NCBI GenBank assembly: GCA_948571325.1
Contig: CAOZKB010000029.1
Location: 1 to 10,862 of the forward strand
Length of the DNA stretch: 10,862 nucleotides
Source: an uncultured Candidatus Saccharibacteria bacterium
GTDB taxonomy: Bacteria > Patescibacteriota > Saccharimonadia > Saccharimonadales > Saccharimonadaceae
Reading direction: 5' to 3'
Both the position numbers and the translations under genes were made by a program. Position 1 is the first letter of the stretch. Each line of letters begins with the position of its first letter. Of the stretch, positions 1-5,892 are shown in pieces. The notes below the pieces were generated by a model. It did no database searches, was not told the origin of the DNA, and worked only from the letters and a program-made list of their open reading frames with translations.

Positions 1-1032
1 CAAGACATGACCTCCAACATCTGCCAAGACACCAAGGCTGCCAACGGAGCTAATACCGTCACGCCCGGCAATGAGGTCGAGAAACGCCTCATTGACGTGC
101 GTGACGGGAAAGAATACTGGGTAGCTAAGCTTGCAGACGGGAATTGTTGGATGACGCAGAATTTGGCGTTGGACCTCAATGAGAAGACGTTGCCGTTGAA
201 ACCGGAGACGAGTGATGTAAGTAGGGAGTGGAGGCCGACAGCATTAACTGAAACTACAATACCAGTAGCATTATCTCCGAGTGAATATGGCTCAATCTAT
301 AATTATAACCATACGCGATCGTGGAACCTAGGTAATTACGTATTGACAACACCAGAACGCAGCCGAATGTGCCAATTGCCTGGGCAGACAGATTGGAATT
401 CTCTGCCGACTGGGGTATCACTGAGTGCATGTGAGAATTTACAAAATGTAGATAACTGGTCGCCGTCTTTTGTAGCACAGAACGGTAAATGGGGTGATTA
501 TAATGGCTACGTGGCGGTGACGGATGGGGCCTATGATGCGCATTATACAATAGGAAATTATTATATGTGGTCAGCCGCTACAGTAAACACTAATTCCCTA
601 ACAAGTCCAGGTGGCGATCATTCGAATTATAATCCGAATGATGCGACAAGTTCGATTTGCCCGAAGGGCTGGCGATTACCAAAGGGTGGTATGAATGTAA
701 TTAACGCAGAGAAACAATTCGCTGATTATACGAAATTATTTTTAAGTTATAACTGGATCCTGCAGGACTTAGTAGCGAATCAACGAGTAGTTATTACTGG
801 AGGAAATTCAGCGCGTAAACCGTTTTACATAACGCAAGCTGGAACTATATCTTTAGCCATGGGAACTTTACGATATGTGGGAAATAGCGATTTTTATGCA
901 TTATCTACAGCTGTGGGTCACCCGGATGCAGAGTTCATGTATGTTACATGGGCGCAGTCGATAGACACAGTGGTACCATCGTTGAAATTTAATCGTTTCC
1001 ACGCGGTATCGGTGCGTTGCCTTGCTCGATAA
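1..1032 (+). CDS. FISUMP-domain surface protein, 5' end outside window
   Basis: The reading frame is open from the first base (Q-D-M-T...), so the ATG at position 7 is probably internal and the true start lies upstream. It ends at TAA 1030-1032. The protein resembles the Fibrobacter succinogenes major paralogue domain (TIGR02145-like), found in exported or cell-surface proteins. Seen here are a YWVAKLADGNCWMTQNLALDL block, a central YTIGNYYMWSAAT block, the hallmark SICPKGWRLP and a closing VSVRCLAR. Six cysteines (NICQ, NCW, RMCQ, SACE, SICP, VRCL) would allow disulfides in an exported protein. The stretch from about 240 to 960 is visibly more AT-rich than 1-200, suggesting a mosaic gene. 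A paralogue in the opposite orientation ends the window. No signal peptide or anchor can be seen because the N-terminus is missing. The molecular role is unknown; adhesion or host contact is a guess. Confidence 0.8.
   Translation, partial: QDMTSNICQDTKAANGANTVTPGNEVEKRLIDVRDGKEYWVAKLADGNCWMTQNLALDLNEKTLPLKPETSDVSREWRPTALTETTIPVALSPSEYGSIYNYNHTRSWNLGNYVLTTPERSRMCQLPGQTDWNSLPTGVSLSACENLQNVDNWSPSFVAQNGKWGDYNGYVAVTDGAYDAHYTIGNYYMWSAATVNTNSLTSPGGDHSNYNPNDATSSICPKGWRLPKGGMNVINAEKQFADYTKLFLSYNWILQDLVANQRVVITGGNSARKPFYITQAGTISLAMGTLRYVGNSDFYALSTAVGHPDAEFMYVTWAQSIDTVVPSLKFNRFHAVSVRCLAR
113..167 (+). repeat. 55-bp block shared in inverted orientation with 10808-10862
   Basis: This block matches the reverse complement of 10808-10862 at 54 of 55 positions. 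The only difference is C at 138 against T in the other copy, a silent GAC/GAT change. It encodes the YWVAKLADGNCWMTQNLA segment of both FISUMP genes. Identity falls off sharply after 167. The other copy runs into the window end, so the full repeat may be longer. Confidence 0.85.
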
Positions 1033-1055
1033 TCCAAATTAGTATATTTTTAGAT

Positions 1056-1086
1056 TTGACAAAACACGTTCCAGGGAAGCTAAAAT
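1056..1086 (+). promoter_or_regulatory. weak candidate promoter in the FISUMP-PBP intergenic region
   Basis: A perfect TTGACA at 1056-1061 is followed after 19 bp by TAAAAT at 1081-1086. The spacer is longer than the ideal 17 bp, so this is tentative. If active it would start transcription near 1093, ahead of the palindrome at 1106, and give a long leader for the PBP gene or a small RNA. Confidence 0.25.
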
Positions 1087-1104
1087 ATTAGAAACCTTAG
1101 ACAG

Positions 1105-1146
1105 GTGTATAAATTTATACAAAATTGGCAAAAGTGTATAAGTTTT
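1105..1146. promoter_or_regulatory. candidate operator: 16-bp perfect palindrome plus a repeated half-site
   Basis: Positions 1106-1121 read TGTATAAATTTATACA, a perfect palindrome. GTGTATAAGTTT at 1134-1145 repeats the 12 bases GTGTATAAATTT at 1105-1116 with one mismatch, 29 bp downstream. The shape fits a dimeric regulator site with an extra half-site upstream of the PBP gene. The AT-rich sequence makes chance occurrence possible. No regulator can be assigned. Confidence 0.4.
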
Positions 1147-1218
1147 GAACGGAAAAATGACAGAGAAGTGACATTTTGTGGGATTTGCGGGCGAGATATT
1201 GGGGTTTGGGATGCTTTG

Positions 1219-1227
1219 TGATATAAT
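1219..1227 (+). promoter_or_regulatory. extended -10 box of the PBP gene (leaderless layout)
   Basis: TGA-TATAAT lies at 1219-1227, a perfect extended -10 motif (TGNTATAAT), with six bases between it and the ATG at 1234. A start point about seven bases after the -10 box falls on the A of the ATG, so the mRNA would be leaderless. There is only a weak -35 (TTGGGG, 1199-1204, 17-bp spacing), as is common for extended -10 promoters. No Shine-Dalgarno sequence precedes the ATG. Confidence 0.6.
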
Positions 1228-1233
1228 TAGGTT

Positions 1234-3921
1234 ATGACTAAAACTGCGAAATCATTAAAGAATATGAAGGTTTATTCTAGCTTAATGAAACAAAAGGATA
1301 AGGTAAAGAGTAAGACCGCGAAGAGTGGATCGGGGAGTTCGAGCTCAAACCCGAAAAAGCGGCTGGCTCCACTACCAAAAGACCCGTGGAAGCGGTTTTT
1401 GGCGCATTTTCGCTGGGAGAGGATTAAAGCTTATTGGTTCTCAAAAGCCGGCTTGAAGCGCATTGGAAAGATTTTTGCGGCTTGTTTCCTGCTCGGGGTG
1501 ATTGGGGTGGGAGCGTTGTTCGTTTACTATAAAAATCAGCTGAAAGAAATCCAGCTGAATGATTTGACGATTTCGGAGACAGTTAATACATATTTGGATC
1601 GCAATGGCGATGTGCTTTGGGAAGATAAGGGTGATTCTAACTACCGCTTAGTGGTAGATGGCGACGATATTGCATTATCAGCGCGGCAAGCGACAGTGGC
1701 GATTGAGGATAAAAGTTTCTACAATCACCCCGGGGTGGACTTTTCGGCGTTAGTACGGGCGACTTTGTCGACTTTGAGTGGCAAAGGCGTGCAAGGTGGT
1801 TCGACTTTGACTCAGCAGTTGATTAAGCAGATTTATTTCTCGGACGAGGCAGCCTCAGCCAACCGCGGTGGTATTGCGCGTAAAATCAAGGAGTTGATCC
1901 TGTCGATTGAGCTGGAAAAAATGTACAGCAAAGAGCAAATTATTACAATGTATCTTAACGAATCGCCTTACGGCGGACGTCGCAATGGTATTGAGAGCGC
2001 TTCGCAGACATATTTTGGCAAGAGCGCGAAGGATTTAACTTTGGCAGAATCGGCATTGCTCGCTGCGATTCCAAACAATCCGGCGGTTTTGAATCCATAC
2101 AATGAATACGGGCATAAAGATTTGATTGAGCGGCAACACAAAGTTCTGGATGATATGGTGGATATGGAATATATTACCGTGGACGAAGCTAATGAAGCAA
2201 AAGAAGTGGCGATTTTGGATCAGATTTTGCCGGAAAGTAGTCAGTACGAGAATATCCGGGCGCCGCATTTTGTGATGGAAGTGCGAGATTATCTGGAAGA
2301 GAAATACGGCATGCAGACTTTCCGTAACGGCGGTTTTACCATTACGACCACATTGGACTCGCGAGCGCAGCAGGCAGCAGAAGAAGCTGTAGCGGCAGGC
2401 GACAAGATGCGCTATATGAACCGGAGCGATAATATTGCTTTAGCGTCGGTAGACGTAGAGACAGCACAGGTGATTGCAATGGTGGGGTCGATTGATTGGA
2501 ACACGCCGATTTATGGCGAGGTAAATGCAACGGTTTCGAGCTTGGAGCCGGGTTCAACGATTAAGCCGATTCTAGATTATACGCCACTATTTGCGCTGAC
2601 GGGTGAGAATGTTTACGGTCCAGGCACGGTGCTAAGGGATGAAAACATTGATTCGTTGTACTGTGCAGGCTATACGGGGGCTTGCCAATTGCGCAATGCG
2701 TCAGGACGATTCTACGGGAATTTGACGATTCGGCAATCGCTGGGTAACTCATTGAACATTGGGGCGGTGAAGGCGCTTTATACAGTGGGGATTGACGAGG
2801 CACTGGAGATTGCACGAGGGTTAGGTGACAAATCGTATTGCGCAGACAATAGCGCAGCTGGGCTTTCCATGGCAATTGGTAGTGGTTGCGGCGTGAAGAT
2901 GATTGAGCATGCGAACGCTTATGCGTCGATTGCACGCGGTGGGGTCTATAAAGACTTAACATATGTACTTGAGGTGAAGGATCAAAGTGGCAAGGTGGTT
3001 GATCGCTGGCAAGATACGGCGGGGGAACGTATCGTGGACGAGCAGGTAGCTTATGAGATTTCTAGCATCCTGAGCGATTCTTCGGCACGGTCAATTACAT
3101 TCGGCGGTCAGGCAACTCAGTTCGGGTTTGTGGTACCAGGCGTATGGACGGCTAGCAAGACTGGTACAACCACAACTACGAATAGTAGTGTGGCAAAAGA
3201 TGCGTGGTTTGCCAGCTATTCACCAGTAGTGGCTACAGTGGTTTGGAACGGGAATCACGACGGAGCAGGATTATCCAGCAACACAAACGCGATTGTCCGG
3301 CGAGTGGTAAATGATTATATGGAAAAAGTGCACAAAGAGGTCTACGCGGCCGATGGGCGCTGGAAATCGGGCGACCAGCCAACGCGACCAGCAGGTATTC
3401 AAGAATTGACCGTGAACGGAAAGAAAGATATTTGGCCAAGTTGGTACAATGGTAATAAGAAAGCGCAGATTACTACTGAAAAAGTAATGTTTAACCGCTT
3501 GAACAATAAGCGCGCAGCGGATTGTACGCCAGAAAGTCAGAAAATTGAAGTAGAAATTATAAAGAGTGTTGACCCGGTATCAGGTTCGGAGATGCGTGAG
3601 GTGCCAGAGCCGTATCTCTATGATGAGATTGATGCTTGCGACATTCCAGACGAAACAGCAACTGGAAAGAAGCCAGAGGTAACAATTTCTGGATATCAAG
3701 ATAATGACACTGGCGCATATATGATTGAAGTGAATTTCGTGAAGGGAACTTACGATCTGAACACATACAAGATCGTGGCGGATGGCAAGGTAGAAAAAAC
3801 CGGCAAAGCGGGAAGCAATATGGTGATGTGCAACCTGGGTATGAATAAGCCAAATTCCCTGACCGTGGAGGTAACTGATGTCAATGGGAATACGGTGACG
3901 AAGAACTACGTGTTCCAGTAG
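1234..3921 (+). CDS. class A penicillin-binding protein (bifunctional PBP1a type)
   Basis: This enzyme polymerises lipid II glycan chains and cross-links the stem peptides outside the membrane. The order is: a basic, Ser-rich cytoplasmic tail (about 1-78); one membrane segment (about 79-99); a GT51 glycosyltransferase domain (about 120-290) with VAIEDKSFYNHPG (catalytic Glu158), GGSTLTQQLIKQ and a YLNESPYGG block; then a transpeptidase domain (about 395-675). The transpeptidase carries SxxK as S441-TI-K444 in EPGSTIKP, SxN as S506-L-N508 and KTGT at 642-645, so both activities look intact. Residues after about 700 form a C-terminal region ending in a possible beta-sandwich (EVTDVNGNTVTKNYVF). 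At 895 aa it is within the range of class A PBPs. The start is supported by the leaderless promoter and by the absence of a better start before the membrane segment. It has no operon partner: FISUMP lies upstream, and the next gene is convergent. Confidence 0.95.
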   Translation: MTKTAKSLKNMKVYSSLMKQKDKVKSKTAKSGSGSSSSNPKKRLAPLPKDPWKRFLAHFRWERIKAYWFSKAGLKRIGKIFAACFLLGVIGVGALFVYYKNQLKEIQLNDLTISETVNTYLDRNGDVLWEDKGDSNYRLVVDGDDIALSARQATVAIEDKSFYNHPGVDFSALVRATLSTLSGKGVQGGSTLTQQLIKQIYFSDEAASANRGGIARKIKELILSIELEKMYSKEQIITMYLNESPYGGRRNGIESASQTYFGKSAKDLTLAESALLAAIPNNPAVLNPYNEYGHKDLIERQHKVLDDMVDMEYITVDEANEAKEVAILDQILPESSQYENIRAPHFVMEVRDYLEEKYGMQTFRNGGFTITTTLDSRAQQAAEEAVAAGDKMRYMNRSDNIALASVDVETAQVIAMVGSIDWNTPIYGEVNATVSSLEPGSTIKPILDYTPLFALTGENVYGPGTVLRDENIDSLYCAGYTGACQLRNASGRFYGNLTIRQSLGNSLNIGAVKALYTVGIDEALEIARGLGDKSYCADNSAAGLSMAIGSGCGVKMIEHANAYASIARGGVYKDLTYVLEVKDQSGKVVDRWQDTAGERIVDEQVAYEISSILSDSSARSITFGGQATQFGFVVPGVWTASKTGTTTTTNSSVAKDAWFASYSPVVATVVWNGNHDGAGLSSNTNAIVRRVVNDYMEKVHKEVYAADGRWKSGDQPTRPAGIQELTVNGKKDIWPSWYNGNKKAQITTEKVMFNRLNNKRAADCTPESQKIEVEIIKSVDPVSGSEMREVPEPYLYDEIDACDIPDETATGKKPEVTISGYQDNDTGAYMIEVNFVKGTYDLNTYKIVADGKVEKTGKAGSNMVMCNLGMNKPNSLTVEVTDVNGNTVTKNYVFQ

Positions 3922-3958
3922 GGGGGCATAGGGGGCTGAGGTGCATGGGGCTGGGGGG
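3921..3958 (+). other. G-rich tract directly after the PBP stop, possible G-quadruplex
   Basis: Four G runs of 6, 5, 4 and 6 bases occur on the coding strand (3921-3926, 3931-3935, 3947-3950, 3953-3958), separated by 4, 11 and 2 bases. The first G is the last base of the TAG stop. One loop is longer than the strict limit used for G4 motifs. Any role in ending transcription or protecting the 3' end is inference. Confidence 0.4.
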
Positions 3959-3976
3959 TGGAGAATGTAGGGGCGG
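3958..3976 (+). repeat. 19-bp direct repeat, copy 1
   Basis: The 19 bases GTGGAGAATGTAGGGGCGG recur exactly at 4022-4040, 64 bp downstream. This copy includes the outer part of the left arm of the palindrome at 4030-4064 but lacks the right arm, so it looks like a truncated copy of the same element. Confidence 0.8.
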
Positions 3977-4021
3977 AGAATGAATAGAAAACGTTAACGT
4001 TCGTTGTAAGCTGTTTGGGGA

Positions 4022-4040
4022 GTGGAGAATGTAGGGGCGG
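4022..4040 (+). repeat. 19-bp direct repeat, copy 2
   Basis: Exact second copy of 3958-3976. Here it continues into the full palindrome at 4030-4064. Confidence 0.8.
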
Positions 4041-4064
4041 CAAGTGCAACTTGCCGCCCCTACA
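4030..4064. repeat. palindromic element, 16-bp perfect stem, REP/MITE-like
   Basis: Left arm 4030-4045 (TGTAGGGGCGGCAAGT) pairs perfectly with right arm 4049-4064 around a 3-base GCA loop. No T-tract follows on either side, so it is not a standard intrinsic terminator, though such a stem could slow polymerase between the two convergent genes. The GTAGGGGCG...CGCCCCTAC form resembles dispersed palindromes seen in intergenic regions of unrelated bacteria. That resemblance is from memory and unverified. Confidence 0.7.
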
Positions 4065-4094
4065 GAATCTTGGATTTACTGTGTTTTATGGCTT

Positions 4095-4125
4095 AGGGAA
4101 TTCTGGAGCCTATGGAATTCTTTTT
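4095..4125 (+). terminator. possible intrinsic terminator of the PBP transcript
   Basis: The arms AGGGAATTC (4095-4103) and GAATTCTTT (4115-4123) can form a 9-bp stem that includes two G-U pairs, with an 11-base loop and a run of five Ts at 4121-4125. The core is the repeated GAATTC. It is only moderately stable and its arm overlaps the T run. Confidence 0.4.
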
Positions 4126-4174
4126 GGGTTTCCGGGATTTTTGGAGCTTATTTTGATCTATGAGGTTTTGAGTT

Positions 4175-5062
4175 TTATTGTGATTTGGCGCGGCGAGGGG
4201 AGATTTTGGTGGCCTTAGTAGCTCTGGAGGTTTTAGTAGTAGGGTGGGAGCGAGTCGGGCCGGCGGCTCTGCTCCTAGAAGGCACACTGACAGGGCGAGC
4301 GGTGCTGGTTTTGGAAGCTACGCTAGTGAGGCGAGCGGTGCCAGAGCCGCCGGCCCGGACTTTTGCCGCAGGAACATTGGCCAACTTGGCAAACATCATG
4401 CGACCGGCAGAAGTTTGGCGAAGGCGCACAAATTCGATGGTTATCTCGCTGCCGACTTTGTCGTCGGCGCGATCGACGACCACCATGGTGCCGTCAGCGA
4501 GATAACCGACGCCTTGATGGGCGCCTTCGCCAACCGCCACGATGCGGACTTGAGCTTGTTCGCCGGGGAGGTAATCACCACGAAGCGCCAAAGCTAAATC
4601 GTTAATATTAAGCACATCAACATGTTCAACCGTAGCGACTTTATTGAGGTTAAAATCGTTAGTGAGGATGGCGCCGCGGCTCGACTTGGCAAGTTCTAGC
4701 AGGCGATTGTCGACTGGAGTACGGTCGAGCGGGTCGTCCAAGATCGTCAGATTAAAAAAGACGACCCGCTCGAGATCGCTCACGGTGTCGAGCGCGGCGC
4801 GGGCGCGGGCGCGTTTTTCTGAATCTTTACCATCAGCTAATAGTTGTAACTCGTGAATTACACTGCGCGGAATAACCACATCATCGCTGATGAAGCCGGT
4901 CTCGGCGATAGCAAGTAAACGCACATCCATTAAGGCTGAAGTATCAACATAGACTTTACGCTTTTGACTATTATTCAAGAGAGGTTTTTGGCTAGTTTTA
5001 ACGAGAAGCAGAGTGGTTTCGGTCAAAATTATCAGAGTAGCTAATAAAATTATAAAATCCAT
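4175..5062 (-). CDS. membrane-anchored PIN-TRAM domain protein (YacL-like)
   Basis: This is a probable ribonuclease or RNA-binding protein of the PIN/TRAM family. From the ATG at 5062 it is 295 aa. An in-frame TTG at 5089 would add nine residues, but the ATG fits the adjacent -10 box and puts the hydrophobic segment (about 2-22) at the N-terminus. The PIN domain (about 36-150) keeps the acidic quartet: D40 in VYVDTSAL, E71 in IHEL, D118 in VDNRLLELA and D136 in LTNDFNLNK. A TRAM domain follows (about 166-227, YLPGEQAQVRIVAVGEGAHQ). From about 232 to the end is a low-complexity tail rich in Ser, Thr, Arg, Lys and Ala, likely disordered and RNA-binding. As I recall, YacL-type proteins have several membrane helices; this one has one. 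It converges on the PBP gene and diverges from the DUF5680 gene. The domain call is firm; the substrate is unknown. Confidence 0.88.
   Translation of the reverse strand: MDFIILLATLIILTETTLLLVKTSQKPLLNNSQKRKVYVDTSALMDVRLLAIAETGFISDDVVIPRSVIHELQLLADGKDSEKRARARAALDTVSDLERVVFFNLTILDDPLDRTPVDNRLLELAKSSRGAILTNDFNLNKVATVEHVDVLNINDLALALRGDYLPGEQAQVRIVAVGEGAHQGVGYLADGTMVVVDRADDKVGSEITIEFVRLRQTSAGRMMFAKLANVPAAKVRAGGSGTARLTSVASKTSTARPVSVPSRSRAAGPTRSHPTTKTSRATKATKISPRRAKSQ
4725..4773. repeat. 14-bp perfect inverted repeat inside the PIN domain coding region
   Basis: TCGAGCGGGTCGTC (4725-4738) and its reverse complement (4760-4773) flank a 21-base spacer. The repeat lies in the stretch encoding DLERVVFFNLTILDDPLDRT. 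In mRNA it would form a stable GC-rich stem with a U-run in the loop. It may simply reflect the encoded residues. Confidence 0.6.
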
Positions 5063-5069
5063 ATTCCCT

Positions 5070-5078
5070 ATTTTAACA
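5070..5078 (-). promoter_or_regulatory. extended -10 box of the PIN-TRAM gene (leaderless layout)
   Basis: On the minus strand TGT-TAAAAT (5070-5078) sits seven bases before the ATG at 5062, so the transcript would begin at or next to the start codon. No convincing -35 is present. A separate TATAAT on the same strand at 5100-5105 could give a leader of about 30 bases instead. Confidence 0.4.
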
Positions 5079-5106
5079 CAAAAATTCAAAAAATGGTAGA
5101 TTATAC

Positions 5107-5135
5107 TTGACTTTTATGATAAAGTGTGCTAGAAT
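5107..5135 (+). promoter_or_regulatory. sigma-70-type promoter of the DUF5680 gene
   Basis: TTGACT (5107-5112) and TAGAAT (5130-5135) are separated by exactly 17 bp, each matching consensus at five of six bases. Transcription should start near 5142, leaving a leader of about 68 bases. The region overlaps a minus-strand TATAAT at 5100-5105. Confidence 0.65.
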
Positions 5136-5196
5136 AGGGGTGGAGGCTGGGATTTTGATGGCCTTATTTCGGTAACCAGCGGAGTTCTTTGATAAA

Positions 5197-5203
5197 AAGG
5201 AGG
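5197..5203 (+). promoter_or_regulatory. strong Shine-Dalgarno sequence fixing the DUF5680 start
   Basis: AAGGAGG lies six bases before the ATG at 5210. This decides against the in-frame TTG at 5189, which would place the ribosome site inside the coding sequence. Confidence 0.8.
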
Positions 5204-5209
5204 AGAATT

Positions 5210-5844
5210 ATGGCAGTAATACAGCATTTTGGAGCAAATCAGATGAAAGAATTAAAAGAGTTTCTCTACGAAGCTCAACGTTTGGGTTATGGGGGAGAAA
5301 ACCTCAGGGGAGCAAAAGTGATAGAACTGAAGAATGCGCCAGTTTTGGACATAGGAGGCGGCAGCCAAACAGAAACGCATTACGAATGTGGACTCATTGA
5401 ACGAATTCGAAATGACGGCGCATCTGAACTACTCTATTGCTCACCGGATGAGCGTTTCGTCTACATTGACAAATGGTATGGCGGGGAGCCGTTTGCGGGA
5501 ATGACGACCGTTACATATAATGGCGTAGCCTGTTTTGCGATGACATATTGGGAAAATTGTTTGAAGGCGTGGACAAGGAGGAAATCTATACGTTCTTGAA
5601 AGCTGCGCTACAAAAAATTGACCCTGAGTATCCTTGGAGGGGACCCGACGAGTATGTTGACTCCAACCAACAAGATGCAAAGACAGAGTTATGTTATAAA
5701 AATCAATGGTCAGGGGATAGCGGCGCAAAATTCAGCGGTGAAGAAACCATCTATTTGTGGAGATCTGAATGTAACGGATGGAGAAAATTTGGCCGGAAAA
5801 TTTACGAAATGCACTACCACGGTGGATTGGTCAATATGTGGTGA
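5210..5844 (+). pseudogene. DUF5680-like protein gene with a one-base frameshift
   Basis: Two overlapping frames together give one protein of about 211 aa. Frame one runs from ATG 5210 to a stop at 5597-5599 (129 aa). Its last sensible residues are CFAMTYW at codons 108-114. The matching continuation GKLFEGVDKEEIYTFLKAALQ lies in the next frame and runs to TGA 5842-5844. One extra G in the GGG run at 5550-5552 would join them. The joined protein resembles the DUF5680 family: an N-terminal LKEFLYEAQRLGYGG helix, ERFVYIDKWYGGEPFAGMTTV, an aromatic MTYW segment, FLKAAL...PWRGP, FSGEETI and a closing YEMHYHGG. The family assignment is from motif memory. The second frame has no ribosome site, so it is not a separate gene. 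Promoter, ribosome site and terminator are all intact, suggesting recent loss, phase variation or an assembly error. A classic -1 slippery heptamer is not in frame. The biochemical function is unknown. Confidence 0.7.
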
Positions 5845-5865
5845 TTCCCTCCCTCATGCAAAATT

Positions 5866-5892
5866 GGTCTGGATGAAAATCTGGACCTTTTT
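5866..5892 (+). terminator. intrinsic terminator of the DUF5680 gene with GAAA tetraloop
   Basis: GGTCTGGAT (5866-5874) pairs with ATCTGGACC (5879-5887), nine pairs including two G-U, around a GAAA tetraloop (5875-5878), and five Ts follow (5888-5892). It begins 22 bases after the DUF5680 stop. The T-tract overlaps the stop codon of the convergent phosphoketolase gene (5891-5893). On the other strand the stem is followed only by AATTTTG, so minus-strand termination would be weaker. Confidence 0.75.

Noticed and set aside
3990..4001. AACGTTAACGTT palindrome downstream of the PBP gene as an operator
   Set aside because: It is a short self-complementary 12-mer in a convergent 3' region with no promoter to control.
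4796..4815. GCGCGGGCGCGGGCGCG tandem repeat
   Set aside because: It is explained by the encoded RARARAA helix in the PIN domain.
4185..4856. Several open frames on the plus strand opposite the PIN-TRAM gene
   Set aside because: Their products are Arg/Ala-rich without family motifs, they lack ribosome sites, and they are shadows of a GC-rich gene with clear PIN and TRAM motifs on the other strand.
5146..5180. Riboswitch or structured leader in the 68-base leader of the DUF5680 gene
   Set aside because: Only a 5-bp GCTGG/CCAGC pairing was seen, with no known aptamer features.
5545..5556. Programmed -1 ribosomal frameshifting in the DUF5680 gene
   Set aside because: The required shift is -1, but the zero-frame codons TGG GAA AAT do not form an X-XXY-YYZ slippery heptamer, and no obvious stimulatory structure follows.
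5548..5844. A separate small gene starting at TTG 5548
   Set aside because: There is no ribosome site before the TTG, and the product continues the upstream protein's family pattern exactly. A frameshift is the simpler reading.
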